Positions 19,380 to 28,431 are shown, counted from the first letter of the stretch. The stretch: 64,000 bases of DNA from Leuconostocaceae bacterium ESL0958 (GCA_029433265.1 JAQTHT010000006.1:1-64000); one strand, 5' to 3'. Notes: generated from the sequence alone by a model not told the origin. Made by a program: numbers and translations.

Positions 19380-20798
19380 ATGAAAAAGACGAAAATCGTC
19401 TCCACTCTTGGTCCGGCATCAACTGATGTCGACACCATCGTGAAGTTAATCGAAGCTGGTGCGAACGTATTCCGCTTTAACTTCTCCCACGGTGACCACG
19501 AAGAACAACTCGGTCGGATGCAAAACGTTGCCGAAGCCGAAAAGATCACTGGTAAGACAGTTGGTCGTTTGCTGGACACGAAGGGTGCCGAAATTCGGAC
19601 TACGAAGCAAGTTGACGGCAAGATTGCTTTTGCCACTGGTGATGTCTTCCGGATTTCAATGGATGGCAACCACGAAGGTACTAAGGAAAAGATTGCCGTT
19701 ACTTACCCTGGTTTGTATGACGATGTAAAAGTTGGCGGACACGTGCTTTTCGATGATGGTTTGGTTTCCACGACTGTCACTGAAAAGGATGAAGCCAACC
19801 GTGAATTGGTTGTCAAGGTTGATAACCACGGTGTAATTGGTTCCCGTAAGGGTGTGAACGCCCCAGGCGTTTCCATCAACTTGCCTGGTATTACTGAAAA
19901 GGATGCCGATGACATCCGCTTCGGTTTGGACAACGAAATCAACTACATCGCGGCTTCCTTCGTGCGTAAGCCTGAAGATGTTTTGGACATCCGTGCGCTT
20001 TTGAAGGAAAAGAACATGGAACACGTTCAAATCATCCCTAAGATCGAATCCCAAGAAGGAATCGATAACTTGGATGCTATCTTGGATGTTTCTGATGGGT
20101 TGATGGTGCCTCGTGGCGACATGGGTGTTGAAATCCCTGCCGAAAACGTGCCTTTGATCCAAAAGGAAATGATTGCCAACTTGAACAAGCGTGGTTTGCC
20201 AGTTATTACGGCAACGCAAATGTTGGATTCCATGGAAGACAACCCACGCCCAACGCGTGCCGAAGCTGCCGATGTGGCCAACGCCGTCTTTGATGGTACG
20301 GACGCAACCATGCTTTCTGGAGAATCTGCTAACGGCGAATACCCAGTGGAAGCTGTTACGATGATGGCTAAGTTGGACGCTCATGCTGAAACTGCTTTGA
20401 AGCAGTACAGCCGTCACAACGAAAGCTTCTACCAGAACGACTCTGTCGAAGCGGTTGCAGCTGCAGCTGCTCGTTTGTCAGACCAAATTGACGCCAAGGC
20501 TGTGGTTGTCTTGACTGAATCTGGTTACGCTGCTCGGATGATTTCAAAGCACCGTCCAGCAGCCAACATCATTGCATTGACACAGTCAGAACGCGTACAA
20601 CGTGGTTTGACTTTGAACAATGGCGTTGTGCCTGTTTTGGCAGACAAGCCACAAACTGTTGATGACTTCGTTGACGCAGCTAAGCAAGCTGCCCAAGATC
20701 AAGGCTTGGCAAGTAAGGGTGACCAGATTGTTGTGGTCACTGTTGCCCCAATCGTTGAAGGTAAGGCAACGAACGCTACGTCTGTCGAAACAGTCTAA
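19380..20798 (+). CDS. pyk: Pyruvate kinase
   Basis: Converts phosphoenolpyruvate and ADP to pyruvate and ATP. Visible motifs: KKTKIVSTLGPAS at the start, FRFNFSHG, IIPKIESQEGIDN (catalytic lysine), the DGLMVPRGDMGVEIP metal site and ITATQMLDSM. Length is 472 residues, without the C-terminal PEP-utiliser-like extension of Bacillus enzymes. Codon use is more restricted than in neighbours (TTG, GGT, AAG preferred), as expected for high expression. ATG at 19380 has AAAGGAG nine bases upstream. It has its own promoter and terminator. Confidence 0.97.
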   Translation: MKKTKIVSTLGPASTDVDTIVKLIEAGANVFRFNFSHGDHEEQLGRMQNVAEAEKITGKTVGRLLDTKGAEIRTTKQVDGKIAFATGDVFRISMDGNHEGTKEKIAVTYPGLYDDVKVGGHVLFDDGLVSTTVTEKDEANRELVVKVDNHGVIGSRKGVNAPGVSINLPGITEKDADDIRFGLDNEINYIAASFVRKPEDVLDIRALLKEKNMEHVQIIPKIESQEGIDNLDAILDVSDGLMVPRGDMGVEIPAENVPLIQKEMIANLNKRGLPVITATQMLDSMEDNPRPTRAEAADVANAVFDGTDATMLSGESANGEYPVEAVTMMAKLDAHAETALKQYSRHNESFYQNDSVEAVAAAAARLSDQIDAKAVVVLTESGYAARMISKHRPAANIIALTQSERVQRGLTLNNGVVPVLADKPQTVDDFVDAAKQAAQDQGLASKGDQIVVVTVAPIVEGKATNATSVETV

Positions 20799-20811
20799 TC
20801 GAATCAATGCG

Positions 20812-20838
20812 AAAGTCCGACCTAGTCGGGCTTTTTTT
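20812..20838 (+). terminator. pyk terminator
   Basis: AAAGTCCGAC (20812-20821) pairs with GTCGGGCTTT (20825-20834), one G-U pair, loop CTA, T run to 20838. Confidence 0.88.
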
Positions 20839-20839
20839 G

Positions 20840-20848
20840 TGTTAAAAT
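20840..20848 (+). promoter_or_regulatory. Extended -10 promoter for the phoH operon
   Basis: TGT-TAAAAT at 20840-20848, directly after the pyk terminator T run and 32 bases before phoH. No clear -35. Confidence 0.45.
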
Positions 20849-20880
20849 TAGAATAGTTTAGTCGATAAGAGGTACGATTT

Positions 20881-21852
20881 TTGACAGATCAAACGGAAAA
20901 GATTTTCACCTTTGAAAATATGGAGCAGCAGACCAAGCTGGCGGGCCCACAGGACCAGTTACTTGTGCTGATTGAAGAAGCCCTGTCGGTGCGGCTGCAT
21001 GTGCGGGGCAATCAGGTCGCGATTCAAGGCGATTCTGACCAGGCCAGTCTTGCTTTGGCAGTCTTGCAAGCGCTCGTTGCGCTGGTTAAAAAGCAGATTC
21101 ATATTGGTCCAGCCGACGTTATTTCAGCCTGTACCATGGCCAAAAAGGGTACCTTAGCTTATTTTACTGACCTCTATAGTGAGACCTTGATTCGAGACCA
21201 TCAGGGTCGGCCCATTCGGATTAAAAATTATGGCCAACGGCAGTACATTCAGGCCATTCGTCAAAATGATGTTACCTTTGGAATTGGACCAGCTGGAACC
21301 GGGAAGACCTTCTTAGCAGTGGCTATGGCCGTGGCTGCTTTGAAAAGAGGCGATGTAGAACGGTTGATCATTACCCGGCCTGCGGTCGAAGCTGGGGAGT
21401 CCTTGGGCTTCTTGCCCGGTGACTTGAAGGAAAAGGTGGATCCCTACATGCGGCCTATCTATGATGCCATTAACCGCTTGCTGGGGCCCAATCATGCAGA
21501 GCGGCTCTTAGACCGGGGTGTCTTAGAAATTGCGCCTTTGGCTTACATGCGCGGTCGGACTTTGGATGATGCCTTTATTATTATGGACGAGGCCCAAAAC
21601 ACCACCAATGCGCAGATGAAAATGATGCTCACTCGTTTGGGCTTTGGGTCCAAGATGGTGGTCAACGGGGATCCCTCTCAGATTGATTTGCCCAAAAAGG
21701 TGTCCTCGGGCCTCTTAGTCGCCGATCGCATCTTGTCCGGCCTGAACCGGGTGGCCTTTGTCCACTTTGATAGTGCCGATGTGGTTCGACACCCAGTGGT
21801 GGGCCAGATTGTGGCGGCCTATGAAGCTGCCGACCAAGCCCAGGAACGTTAA
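20881..21852 (+). CDS. phoH: PhoH-like ATPase
   Basis: P-loop ATPase/putative RNA helicase of the PhoH family, 323 residues. Walker A is GPAGTGKTFLAVA, Walker B region AFIIMDEAQNTT, and GDPSQIDLP is a conserved late motif; a KH-like N-terminal part covers about residues 1-100. The start is TTG at 20881, preceded by AAGAGG with 8-base spacing. It leads the phoH-ybeY-dgkA-era group, linking it to RNA and ribosome maturation; its precise role is unknown. Confidence 0.93.
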   Translation: MTDQTEKIFTFENMEQQTKLAGPQDQLLVLIEEALSVRLHVRGNQVAIQGDSDQASLALAVLQALVALVKKQIHIGPADVISACTMAKKGTLAYFTDLYSETLIRDHQGRPIRIKNYGQRQYIQAIRQNDVTFGIGPAGTGKTFLAVAMAVAALKRGDVERLIITRPAVEAGESLGFLPGDLKEKVDPYMRPIYDAINRLLGPNHAERLLDRGVLEIAPLAYMRGRTLDDAFIIMDEAQNTTNAQMKMMLTRLGFGSKMVVNGDPSQIDLPKKVSSGLLVADRILSGLNRVAFVHFDSADVVRHPVVGQIVAAYEAADQAQER

Positions 21853-21876
21853 GCATACTCTAATAGAAGGAAGATT

Positions 21877-22359
21877 ATGGATTTAGCCATTATTGATCAA
21901 ACTCAGGACGGGGTTTCCCGCTACCACCAAGATTTGGTTCGCGCTGTGTTAGATTATGCAGGAGCCTACTTGGATTTGGCAGCAGATACGGAAATGTCGG
22001 TTACCTTTTTGAATAACGACGCCATTCAGCAGTACAACCGTGATTACCGCGGTCTTGATCGGCCCACAGATGTTATTTCTTTTGCCATTGAAGAGCAGGG
22101 GGAAGATAGCCCAGTCATTTTTGACGAAGACATGGCGGCTGATTTACCAGAAAACATCGGTGATATTTTAGTTTCTGTCGACATTATTGCCAGTCAAGCC
22201 GAATACCTGGGCCATTCCTATGAACGGGAACTGGGCTTCCTGGTTGTGCATGGCTTTTTGCACTTGAATGGCTATGATCATATGCTCGGAGAAGCCGAAG
22301 AGAAGGAAATGTTTGATTTGCAACGGAAGATTTTAGACGATTATGGACTCACGCGATAA
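21877..22359 (+). CDS. ybeY: Endoribonuclease YbeY
   Basis: Zinc-dependent rRNA maturation endoribonuclease, 160 residues. The metal motif H-x3-H-x5-H is present as HGFLHLNGYDH, and RPTDVISF is the other conserved block. ATG at 21877 follows AGAAGGAAG. The gene overlaps dgkA by 17 bases, implying coupled translation. Confidence 0.95.
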   Translation: MDLAIIDQTQDGVSRYHQDLVRAVLDYAGAYLDLAADTEMSVTFLNNDAIQQYNRDYRGLDRPTDVISFAIEEQGEDSPVIFDEDMAADLPENIGDILVSVDIIASQAEYLGHSYERELGFLVVHGFLHLNGYDHMLGEAEEKEMFDLQRKILDDYGLTR

Positions 22360-22786
22360 GGCAAAAGACGCAGTAAAACGTAATAAGAATTTTTTCCGCT
22401 CCATGATAAATGCGCTATCAGGAATTTTTAGAGTCCTGGCGCGCGAACGGAATATGCGCTTCCACCTATTCTTTGCGCTGGTTATTATTCTGGTGGGCCT
22501 CTACTTTGGACTGAACCGGTCCGAATGGCTCTGGGTCGTTATCGCAGTCTTCTTGGCAATTTACGGTGAGTTTTTGAATACCGTGGTGGAATCCGTGGTC
22601 GATCTGATTGTTGATTACAAATACCATCCGCTGGCGGGTTTCATTAAGGATGTTTCGGCCGGGATGGTGCTCGTCGCTGTTTCTGCCGAAATGATTATTC
22701 TTTTTTTGATTTTTCAACCCTACGTTTGGCGCTATTTCGGTATCGTTACTAATTTTTCACAGTTTATTCATGATTTGAAAGGATAG
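22343..22786 (+). CDS. dgkA: Undecaprenol/diacylglycerol kinase DgkA
   Basis: Small integral-membrane kinase that recycles undecaprenol in Gram-positives. Three membrane helices are visible (about residues 40-56, 60-80 and 105-127), with the signature GEFLNTVVESVVDLIVD and K in AGFIKDVSAG. Length is 147 residues; the final 15-20 residues extend past the common length. ATG at 22343 lies inside ybeY. It is followed after three bases by era. Confidence 0.92.
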   Translation: MDSRDKAKDAVKRNKNFFRSMINALSGIFRVLARERNMRFHLFFALVIILVGLYFGLNRSEWLWVVIAVFLAIYGEFLNTVVESVVDLIVDYKYHPLAGFIKDVSAGMVLVAVSAEMIILFLIFQPYVWRYFGIVTNFSQFIHDLKG

Positions 22787-22789
22787 TTC

Positions 22790-23701
22790 ATGACAGATCA
22801 GGCATTTAAGTCAGGTTTTGTGGCCATTATCGGCCGGCCCAACGTTGGGAAATCAACGCTCTTAAATCGAATTGTTGGCGAAAAAATCGCCATCATGTCG
22901 AATAAGGCGCAGACAACACGAAACAAGATTCAAGGCATTTATACTCGGGATGATGCACAGGTGGTCTTTATTGATACGCCCGGGATTCACAAACCCCAGA
23001 ATTCACTCGGCGATTATATGGTCAAGGCTTCCTTTTCCGCCTTGCATGAAGCCGATGCCATCTGGTTTGTGGTGGATGCTAGTAAGAAACGCGGTGGTGG
23101 CGACGATTATATCATCGAACGTCTGAAGCAAATCACCGAAACGCCTATTTTTCTACTCGTGAACAAGGTTGACTTGTTGCCTAAGGAAGAACTTTTCCAA
23201 GTCATTCAAAGCTATCAAGAAAACGCGCCCCAGTGGACAGAGATTTTCCCAATTTCCGCCACGGAAGGGGACAACGTCCCGGAACTCTTGGATACGGTAG
23301 TCGCCGACTTGGATGAAGGACCCCAGTACTTTGATGCGGACCAGCTGACGGACCATCCAGAACGCTTCGTCATTGCCGAATTAATTCGGGAAAAAGTGCT
23401 GCAATTGACCCAACAGGAAGTCCCCCATTCGGTTGCCGTGGTAATTGATCAAATCGAAACCGAAGATGATGGCGTGGTGCACGTGCAGGCCTCGATTATT
23501 GTCGAGCGGCCAACCCAGAAGAACATCATCATTGGGAAACAAGGGCGGATGATCAAACAGATTGGTACGCGGGCTCGGAAGGATATCGAGAACCTGCTTG
23601 GTTCCAAAGTCTTCCTGGAAACCTGGGTGAAGGTGGAGGAACGTTGGCGAGATCGGCCACAAGCGTTGCAATCCTTTGGTTACCGCAAGGATGATTTTTA
23701 A
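22790..23701 (+). CDS. era: GTPase Era
   Basis: Essential GTPase that binds the 3' end of 16S rRNA during 30S assembly. G1 [10 protein letters not shown]3 DTPGIH and G4 NKVD lie in the first half; the C-terminal KH domain contains [14 protein letters not shown]. Length is 303 residues, typical. It begins three bases after dgkA. The cytidine deaminase gene often found here in other Firmicutes is absent. Confidence 0.96.
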   Translation: MTDQAFKSGFVAIIGRPNVGKSTLLNRIVGEKIAIMSNKAQTTRNKIQGIYTRDDAQVVFIDTPGIHKPQNSLGDYMVKASFSALHEADAIWFVVDASKKRGGGDDYIIERLKQITETPIFLLVNKVDLLPKEELFQVIQSYQENAPQWTEIFPISATEGDNVPELLDTVVADLDEGPQYFDADQLTDHPERFVIAELIREKVLQLTQQEVPHSVAVVIDQIETEDDGVVHVQASIIVERPTQKNIIIGKQGRMIKQIGTRARKDIENLLGSKVFLETWVKVEERWRDRPQALQSFGYRKDDF

Positions 23702-23721
23702 CAAGCAGGGTGTTTTTGCAC

Positions 23722-23750
23722 AAGACGTGGCCATGGCTACGTCTTTTTTA
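23722..23750 (+). terminator. Terminator after era
   Basis: AAGACGT (23722-23728) pairs with ACGTCTT (23739-23745), with possible inner GGC/GCT pairing, followed by a T run to 23749. Confidence 0.8.
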
Positions 23751-23769
23751 TGCCAGATAGGAGGGTTGC

Positions 23770-24561
23770 ATGGCTTTAATAGAAGGACTCATTCTCTACA
23801 CCAGGCCCTACCGTGAACATGATCTGCTGATTCGTTTGTTAACGAAAGAGCGGGGCACTTTAACGGTGCTAGCCAGGGGGGCGAAAAAGGTACAATCACC
23901 GTTGGCGGCGGCTACGCAGCCCTATACCTGGGTCGTCTACGAGGGTGCTTGGCCAAAGGAAGGGCAGGGTCTGGGCTTTGTCAATAGTGTCCAAGATAGT
24001 CGCTACTATCGCCGGTTGACCACCGATTTAACCAGTTCCGCTTACGCCGCCTTACAGGCCAAGCTTGTCGATACAGCCTTAGAGGAAGGACAGGCAGCGC
24101 CCGACTGGTTTGACCGGCTCGCAACCGCCTTGGCGAAAATGGACGCTGGAGCTGACCCACAAGTCGTGACGAATATCATCGAGCTACAACTCTTACCGCT
24201 TTTTGGCGTGGCTCCCAACTGGCAGGCCGATCCAATCAATGGGGCTCAAAGTGGCCTTTTTGACTATTCGGAACGGTACAATGGCATCATCGAGCAAAGC
24301 AATTTTCATCTGGACGAACACCGCTTGGGCTTACAACCGAAGACGGTTTACTATCTACGGTTATTTTCAGCTATTGATTTACATAAGTTAGGGCAAATCA
24401 ACTTATCGCTAGCCACCAAGCGCGCCATTCAACGGGTGATCGATTACCTTTACGAGCGGCAGGTAGGCTTGATGACTAAGGAAAAATACTTTATTCAAAA
24501 AATGGCGAGTTGGGAAGCACAGGTCCAAATCCCAAAGAGAAAGCAGCAGGAGGAATCATGA
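23770..24561 (+). CDS. recO: DNA repair protein RecO
   Basis: RecFOR-pathway mediator that loads RecA onto single-stranded DNA. An N-terminal OB fold (ALIEGLILYTRPYREHDLLIRLLT...LTVLARGAKK, interrupted here) is followed by a helical domain. The four-cysteine zinc finger found in many RecO proteins is absent: the equivalent segment (FDYSERYNGII) has no cysteines. Length is 263 residues. ATG at 23770 has GGAGGG upstream. The stop overlaps the asparaginase start. Confidence 0.9.
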   Translation: MALIEGLILYTRPYREHDLLIRLLTKERGTLTVLARGAKKVQSPLAAATQPYTWVVYEGAWPKEGQGLGFVNSVQDSRYYRRLTTDLTSSAYAALQAKLVDTALEEGQAAPDWFDRLATALAKMDAGADPQVVTNIIELQLLPLFGVAPNWQADPINGAQSGLFDYSERYNGIIEQSNFHLDEHRLGLQPKTVYYLRLFSAIDLHKLGQINLSLATKRAIQRVIDYLYERQVGLMTKEKYFIQKMASWEAQVQIPKRKQQEES

Positions 24562-25520
24562 AAAAAATTTTGATCTTACATACGGGCGGGACGATTGCCA
24601 TGGCAGAGGCTGCCGATGGTGGGGTCTTGCCAGGCGAACAGAACCCCTTGAATGCGGCGCACTTTGATTTAGCCGAGGCGGACCTGACGGTCGAAAATAT
24701 TTTCAACATCCCATCCGAACACATTACGCCCAGCCACATGCTCCGTTTACATGACCGCTTGGTTGGGGCGGACCAGGAATTTGACGGTGTCGTCATTACC
24801 CATGGCACCGACACGTTGGAAGAAACGTCCTTCTTCTTAGATGCGACGCTGGGATTGACCATTCCCGTCGTCATGACTGGGGCCATGCGCTCTTCCAACG
24901 AACTGGGGGCCGATGGTCTCTATAATTTCCAAACGGCGCTACGGGTGGCTTTGGACGAGCAATCCCGGCAGCGGGGCGTGTTAGTGGTCATGAATGATGA
25001 AATTCATGCTGCGCGTTTTGTGACTAAAACCCACACAACCAATGTGGCCACCTTTGCTTCCCCCATTGCTGGACCAGTCGGCATCGTCACCAAAAAGAAA
25101 ATTCTCTACCTCTATGATTTGCCAGCGGAAAAGACCTATCCGGTCCAGTCGGTGGCCTATAACATTCCCGTCATCAAAGCTTATGCCGGTATGGACGGGC
25201 GCCTGCTCAAACTTCTGGCAGAAACCGGGATCAACGGGATCGTCATTGAGGCGCTTGGCGCTGGTAATTTAGGTGAGGACGCTGCCCGCGGGGTCCAAGC
25301 TTTGTTGGCCGCGGCCATTCCAGTCGTCATTGTCTCCCGGTCCTTGAACGGGATTGCAGAACCGGTCTACGATTATCTAGGTGGGGGCGTTCAGTTAGAA
25401 AAGGATGGCGCCATTTTTGCCACGGTGGTCAATGGCCAGAAGGCACGATTAAAGTTGCTGATTGGCTTGGATAACCAACTTAGCCAGGCCGCATTGACCA
25501 ATTTTTTGCATGAATTTTAA
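24558..25520 (+). CDS. ansA: Type I L-asparaginase
   Basis: Cytosolic hydrolysis of asparagine to aspartate and ammonia. Both catalytic threonine motifs are visible: HTGGTIAM near residue 8 and THGTDTLEET near residue 82; the conserved MTGAMRSSNELGADG follows. There is no signal peptide, so it is the cytoplasmic AnsA type. Length is 320 residues. ATG at 24558 follows AGGAGG and overlaps the recO stop by four bases. Confidence 0.93.
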   Translation: MKKILILHTGGTIAMAEAADGGVLPGEQNPLNAAHFDLAEADLTVENIFNIPSEHITPSHMLRLHDRLVGADQEFDGVVITHGTDTLEETSFFLDATLGLTIPVVMTGAMRSSNELGADGLYNFQTALRVALDEQSRQRGVLVVMNDEIHAARFVTKTHTTNVATFASPIAGPVGIVTKKKILYLYDLPAEKTYPVQSVAYNIPVIKAYAGMDGRLLKLLAETGINGIVIEALGAGNLGEDAARGVQALLAAAIPVVIVSRSLNGIAEPVYDYLGGGVQLEKDGAIFATVVNGQKARLKLLIGLDNQLSQAALTNFLHEF

Positions 25521-25576
25521 GGTCGGCTGGTTGTTAACGGGGCCACACACTAGTTCGAAGCAGTAGCTAATGAAAG

Positions 25577-25599
25577 CAAGCCTTGCGGCTTGTTTTTTT
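25577..25599 (+). terminator. Terminator after asparaginase
   Basis: CAAGCC (25577-25582) / GGCTTG (25587-25592) with loop TTGC and a T run to 25599. Confidence 0.85.
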
Positions 25600-25601
25600 A
25601 C

Positions 25602-25630
25602 TTGAAAAAGGGAACAAATGTTCGTATAAT
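25602..25630 (+). promoter_or_regulatory. LexA-controlled promoter of the polymerase operon
   Basis: TTGAAA (25602-25607), 17-base spacer and consensus TATAAT (25625-25630). The spacer contains GAAC-AAAT-GTTC at 25612-25623, an exact match to the Gram-positive LexA/DinR operator GAAC-N4-GTTC. LexA bound here would block RNA polymerase. Confidence 0.88.
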
Positions 25631-25660
25631 AAAAGGGCCAATTAACAGGGAGGTTCGTGC

Positions 25661-26992
25661 ATGGCCACTGAGTTGACGACAATTTATGAACGAGAAGCAC
25701 GGCGTGTGATTTTTTTGATTGATTCCAAGTCTTTCTATGCCAGTGTAGAAGCGGTAGACCGGGGACTCAATCCCCTCAAAGCGCTTTTAGTCGTGATGTC
25801 CCACCAGGAAAATGACACGGGGGGCTTGGTCCTCGCGGCTTCGCCCATGGCCAAACGCTATCTAGGAATTTCCAATGTAACCCGGCAAAAAGATGTGCCA
25901 GACCGGCCTGGGCTCATCAAAGCCCAGCCCCGTATGAACCGTTATATCCAGGAAAATGTCACGATTCAACAGATTTACCAGCAGTACGTGGATGATGACC
26001 ATCTGTGGCCTTATTCAATCGATGAATCCATTTTGGACATGACCGATTTTTGGCCGCTCTTTGGGGATAGTCCGGTCGCAGTGGCCCAGCAAATTCAAAA
26101 GCGGGTACTAGCGGAGACTGGTATTTACTTGTCTGTGGGCATCGGCGACAGTCCCGTATTAGCCAAGTTGGCTTTAGATTTGGAAGCTAAAAAAGCCAGC
26201 CATCTCTTAGCCGAATGGCACTATGAAGATGTCCCGGAAAAATTGTGGCCAGTGACCGATTTTGGAAAGGTCTGGAGTATTGGGCCCCGTTTGGCCAAAC
26301 GCTTTGCCGATTGGGGTATTCAATCGGTCGGAGACTTAGCCCGAGCTAACCCCTATGAATTGAAAGCCCGACTCGGCTTACGTGGAGAACAGGCCTATGC
26401 CCTAGCCTGGGGGATTGACCGCTCGGATCTAACGGAGCAGTTAACACCCAAGCACAAGACCTTTAGTAACTCCCAAGTCCTGCCCCACAACTATCAAGAT
26501 GCCCAAGCTTTGACCGCTGTTATCCAGGAAATGGGGGATCAGGTTGCAGCCCGCCTCCGGGCCAATCACCAGCAAGCCAGCCATGTCTCCCTGTACTTGG
26601 GCTATGCCAACCAAGGCATTCAATTTAACACCCGCCACGAACGCAAAACTGGCCTTCATGAAGGGCAAAAAGTGCCTGCCAGCAATCACAGTCAGCCGCT
26701 GATGCGGGCCCTGGTCAGCCTCTTTCAGCAATATTGGCAGGGCCAACCGGTTCGTTACATTGGGGTCTCTTATAGTGGCCTGCAGTCTGATCAGATCCAA
26801 GAGCTCTCGCTGTTCGAAGAAGAAAGAGCGGTTGACGATAGCCAGCAGCAGTTAGACCAGACGATTGATCAACTACGGCAGCGTTTTGGGGCTGCTGCCA
26901 TCGTCCGGTCCTTTTCCTTGGACGAGGGCGCAACAGCTATCACAAGAGCAAACTTAGTGGGCGGTCATAATGGCGGTAATGCATATGAGTAA
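25661..26992 (+). CDS. Y-family DNA polymerase (UmuC-like)
   Basis: Error-prone translesion polymerase, 443 residues. The catalytic acids appear in FLIDSKSFYASVEA (about residue 20) and YSIDESILDMT (about 115). A thumb domain with HhH (VWSIGPRLAKRF) and a little-finger domain follow. It is closer to the UvrX/YqjW/UmuC-like group than to DinB. The LexA-box promoter and the following YolD-like gene give the usual SOS polymerase context of Firmicutes. ATG at 25661 follows GGGAGG. Confidence 0.93.
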   Translation: MATELTTIYEREARRVIFLIDSKSFYASVEAVDRGLNPLKALLVVMSHQENDTGGLVLAASPMAKRYLGISNVTRQKDVPDRPGLIKAQPRMNRYIQENVTIQQIYQQYVDDDHLWPYSIDESILDMTDFWPLFGDSPVAVAQQIQKRVLAETGIYLSVGIGDSPVLAKLALDLEAKKASHLLAEWHYEDVPEKLWPVTDFGKVWSIGPRLAKRFADWGIQSVGDLARANPYELKARLGLRGEQAYALAWGIDRSDLTEQLTPKHKTFSNSQVLPHNYQDAQALTAVIQEMGDQVAARLRANHQQASHVSLYLGYANQGIQFNTRHERKTGLHEGQKVPASNHSQPLMRALVSLFQQYWQGQPVRYIGVSYSGLQSDQIQELSLFEEERAVDDSQQQLDQTIDQLRQRFGAAAIVRSFSLDEGATAITRANLVGGHNGGNAYE

Positions 26993-27371
26993 CTTATTTT
27001 TAAAGGAAGCGGACTGGTTGGCCACCGTCAAGACGTATTTTGAACAGGATTATCAAGAGCGGGGCAAGGTGAAGTGGCAGGGCTTCTTGCTCTCCGATCA
27101 CACGGCCCAATTAAAGAAAATGAAGCGGCAGTCATCGGGCAGAACAATCCCAGAACAGCAGAGCCAGATGACAATTCAGCAACGGGTCTTACAGGCTTAC
27201 CAGCAGCATCAAAAGCTAGTCGTTCAGGTCAATACGGTAGATGTCAATCAAAATCAACCAGCAGCAAGGACCGGCTTCGTGACCGCTGTGCTTGCTGATG
27301 GCTTTGATTTGGACTATCAACACTTTCCCTTTGAGGAGATTGCAGCGGTGGAGATTGATAATGGAAAATGA
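26985..27371 (+). CDS. YolD-like protein
   Basis: A 128-residue protein with the YolD signature RGKVKWQGFLLSDHTAQL near its N-terminus and a beta-rich C-terminal half. YolD proteins are encoded with Y-family polymerases and may play a UmuD-like accessory role; that is family inference. Several ATGs are possible (26970, 26979, 26985); 26985 is preferred because GGCGG at 26973-26977 is well spaced and the overlap with the polymerase gene is only eight bases. Confidence 0.75.
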   Translation: MSNLFLKEADWLATVKTYFEQDYQERGKVKWQGFLLSDHTAQLKKMKRQSSGRTIPEQQSQMTIQQRVLQAYQQHQKLVVQVNTVDVNQNQPAARTGFVTAVLADGFDLDYQHFPFEEIAAVEIDNGK

Positions 27372-27621
27372 AGCATTAACAGCAGAAATTGTGGCACTGG
27401 TAACAGCACTTATACAAAAGCAGGGAAAGACCATTTACCAGCTACGTGTCGTTAATCAGCGCTATACGCAACAGATTACCTTCTTTTTGGAATGGTACCA
27501 GTTGGGACGGGCCACCGTTTCCCGACAAATCAAATCAGTGAAGCGACAGCGCATTGCTGATTTTGAGGCTTTTCTATCAGTTTTAAAAGCTGCTAGTCCG
27601 GTCGCTATTCTCCTGGCATAA
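27361..27621 (+). CDS. Small unknown protein in the SOS polymerase operon
   Basis: An 86-residue protein that I do not recognise, starting MENEALTAEIVALV. It is mostly helical, with a basic stretch RATVSRQIKSVKRQR near the middle and no membrane segment or signal. It overlaps the YolD-like gene by 11 bases and should be transcribed from the same LexA-controlled promoter. A DNA-damage-related role is inference from position only. Confidence 0.65.
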   Translation: MENEALTAEIVALVTALIQKQGKTIYQLRVVNQRYTQQITFFLEWYQLGRATVSRQIKSVKRQRIADFEAFLSVLKAASPVAILLA

Positions 27622-27631
27622 GTTAATCATA

Positions 27632-27660
27632 CTGACGAAAATAATAAGTGTACTTATAAA
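27632..27660 (+). promoter_or_regulatory. Candidate promoter and dyad before the nitroreductase gene
   Basis: CTGACG (27632-27637), 17-base spacer, TATAAA (27655-27660). A dyad ATAAGT-GT-ACTTAT (27644-27657) overlaps the -10. The half-motif ATAATAAGT recurs near 27736, closer to the gene. Confidence 0.4.
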
Positions 27661-27774
27661 AATTAGGGGGCTAGATGTCTGAGCACCCGAAAAAGCAACT
27701 AGACCAGTCTTGTATTTGTGCTAGCTAACGTTCATAATAATAAGTAAATTAGTGCGAATACGAAGGAGGATTCC

Positions 27775-28431
27775 ATGGAACTATCAACGATTTTGAACGA
27801 AAGGCACTCAGCCCGTTGGTTCAAAGAAGATCAGATTGACCGCTCTAAGATTGAGGCAATCGTGAAGGCTGCGCAGCATGCCCCTTCCTGGATTAACTCC
27901 CAGACGCCAAAAGCAGTGGTAGCCATGGGGACTACGTTAAAGCAAATTCGGGCGGAACATGCTAGCTTAAACCACGATGAGCAGACGCCCTCTGCCCCTT
28001 ATTTACCCTATAAGCCCGTTCCCGAATGGGATGCCCGTTCACAAAAGAACATGAAGGGCTGGTTTGCTAGTCGGGCCGCTGTCTTAGGCGACGATTGGTC
28101 TGCCAAGTTAGGCCAAGCAGGTGATGCACTCTATAATGCCCAGGCAGTGGTTTACTTTATCCTCCCCAAGGACTTCAGTCAGTGGTCCCTGATTGACCTG
28201 GGTTCCTTCATGGAAAACATGATTTTGGCTGCTCACGATGAAGGTTTGGCCTCAATTCCTGCTTACCAGTACGTGCTCTATCCAGATCACCTTGCTAAGC
28301 ACCTAGGACTGGCTGATGATGAGGTAGCGGTGATGGGGCTCGGCTTAGGCTACCGGGATGATCAAGCTGCTGTGAATGAGTCGCAATCCACTCGGGCAGC
28401 AACGGATGAGATTTTGCGGATTTTAGATTAG
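27775..28431 (+). CDS. Nitroreductase family protein
   Basis: FMN-dependent NAD(P)H oxidoreductase, 218 residues, cytosolic. The opening ILNERHSARWFK, the APSWINSQ segment and the late GLGLGYRDD match the nitroreductase fold. Substrate is unknown; quinones, nitro compounds or enoates are possible. ATG at 27775 follows a strong GAAGGAGGA. It is followed 54 bases later by an NAD(P)-binding protein, suggesting a redox-stress pair. Confidence 0.9.
   Translation: MELSTILNERHSARWFKEDQIDRSKIEAIVKAAQHAPSWINSQTPKAVVAMGTTLKQIRAEHASLNHDEQTPSAPYLPYKPVPEWDARSQKNMKGWFASRAAVLGDDWSAKLGQAGDALYNAQAVVYFILPKDFSQWSLIDLGSFMENMILAAHDEGLASIPAYQYVLYPDHLAKHLGLADDEVAVMGLGLGYRDDQAAVNESQSTRAATDEILRILD

Noticed and set aside
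23770-24561. RecO lacking cysteines as a degraded gene
   Set aside because: The frame is intact and full length; zinc-less RecO is known in several lineages.
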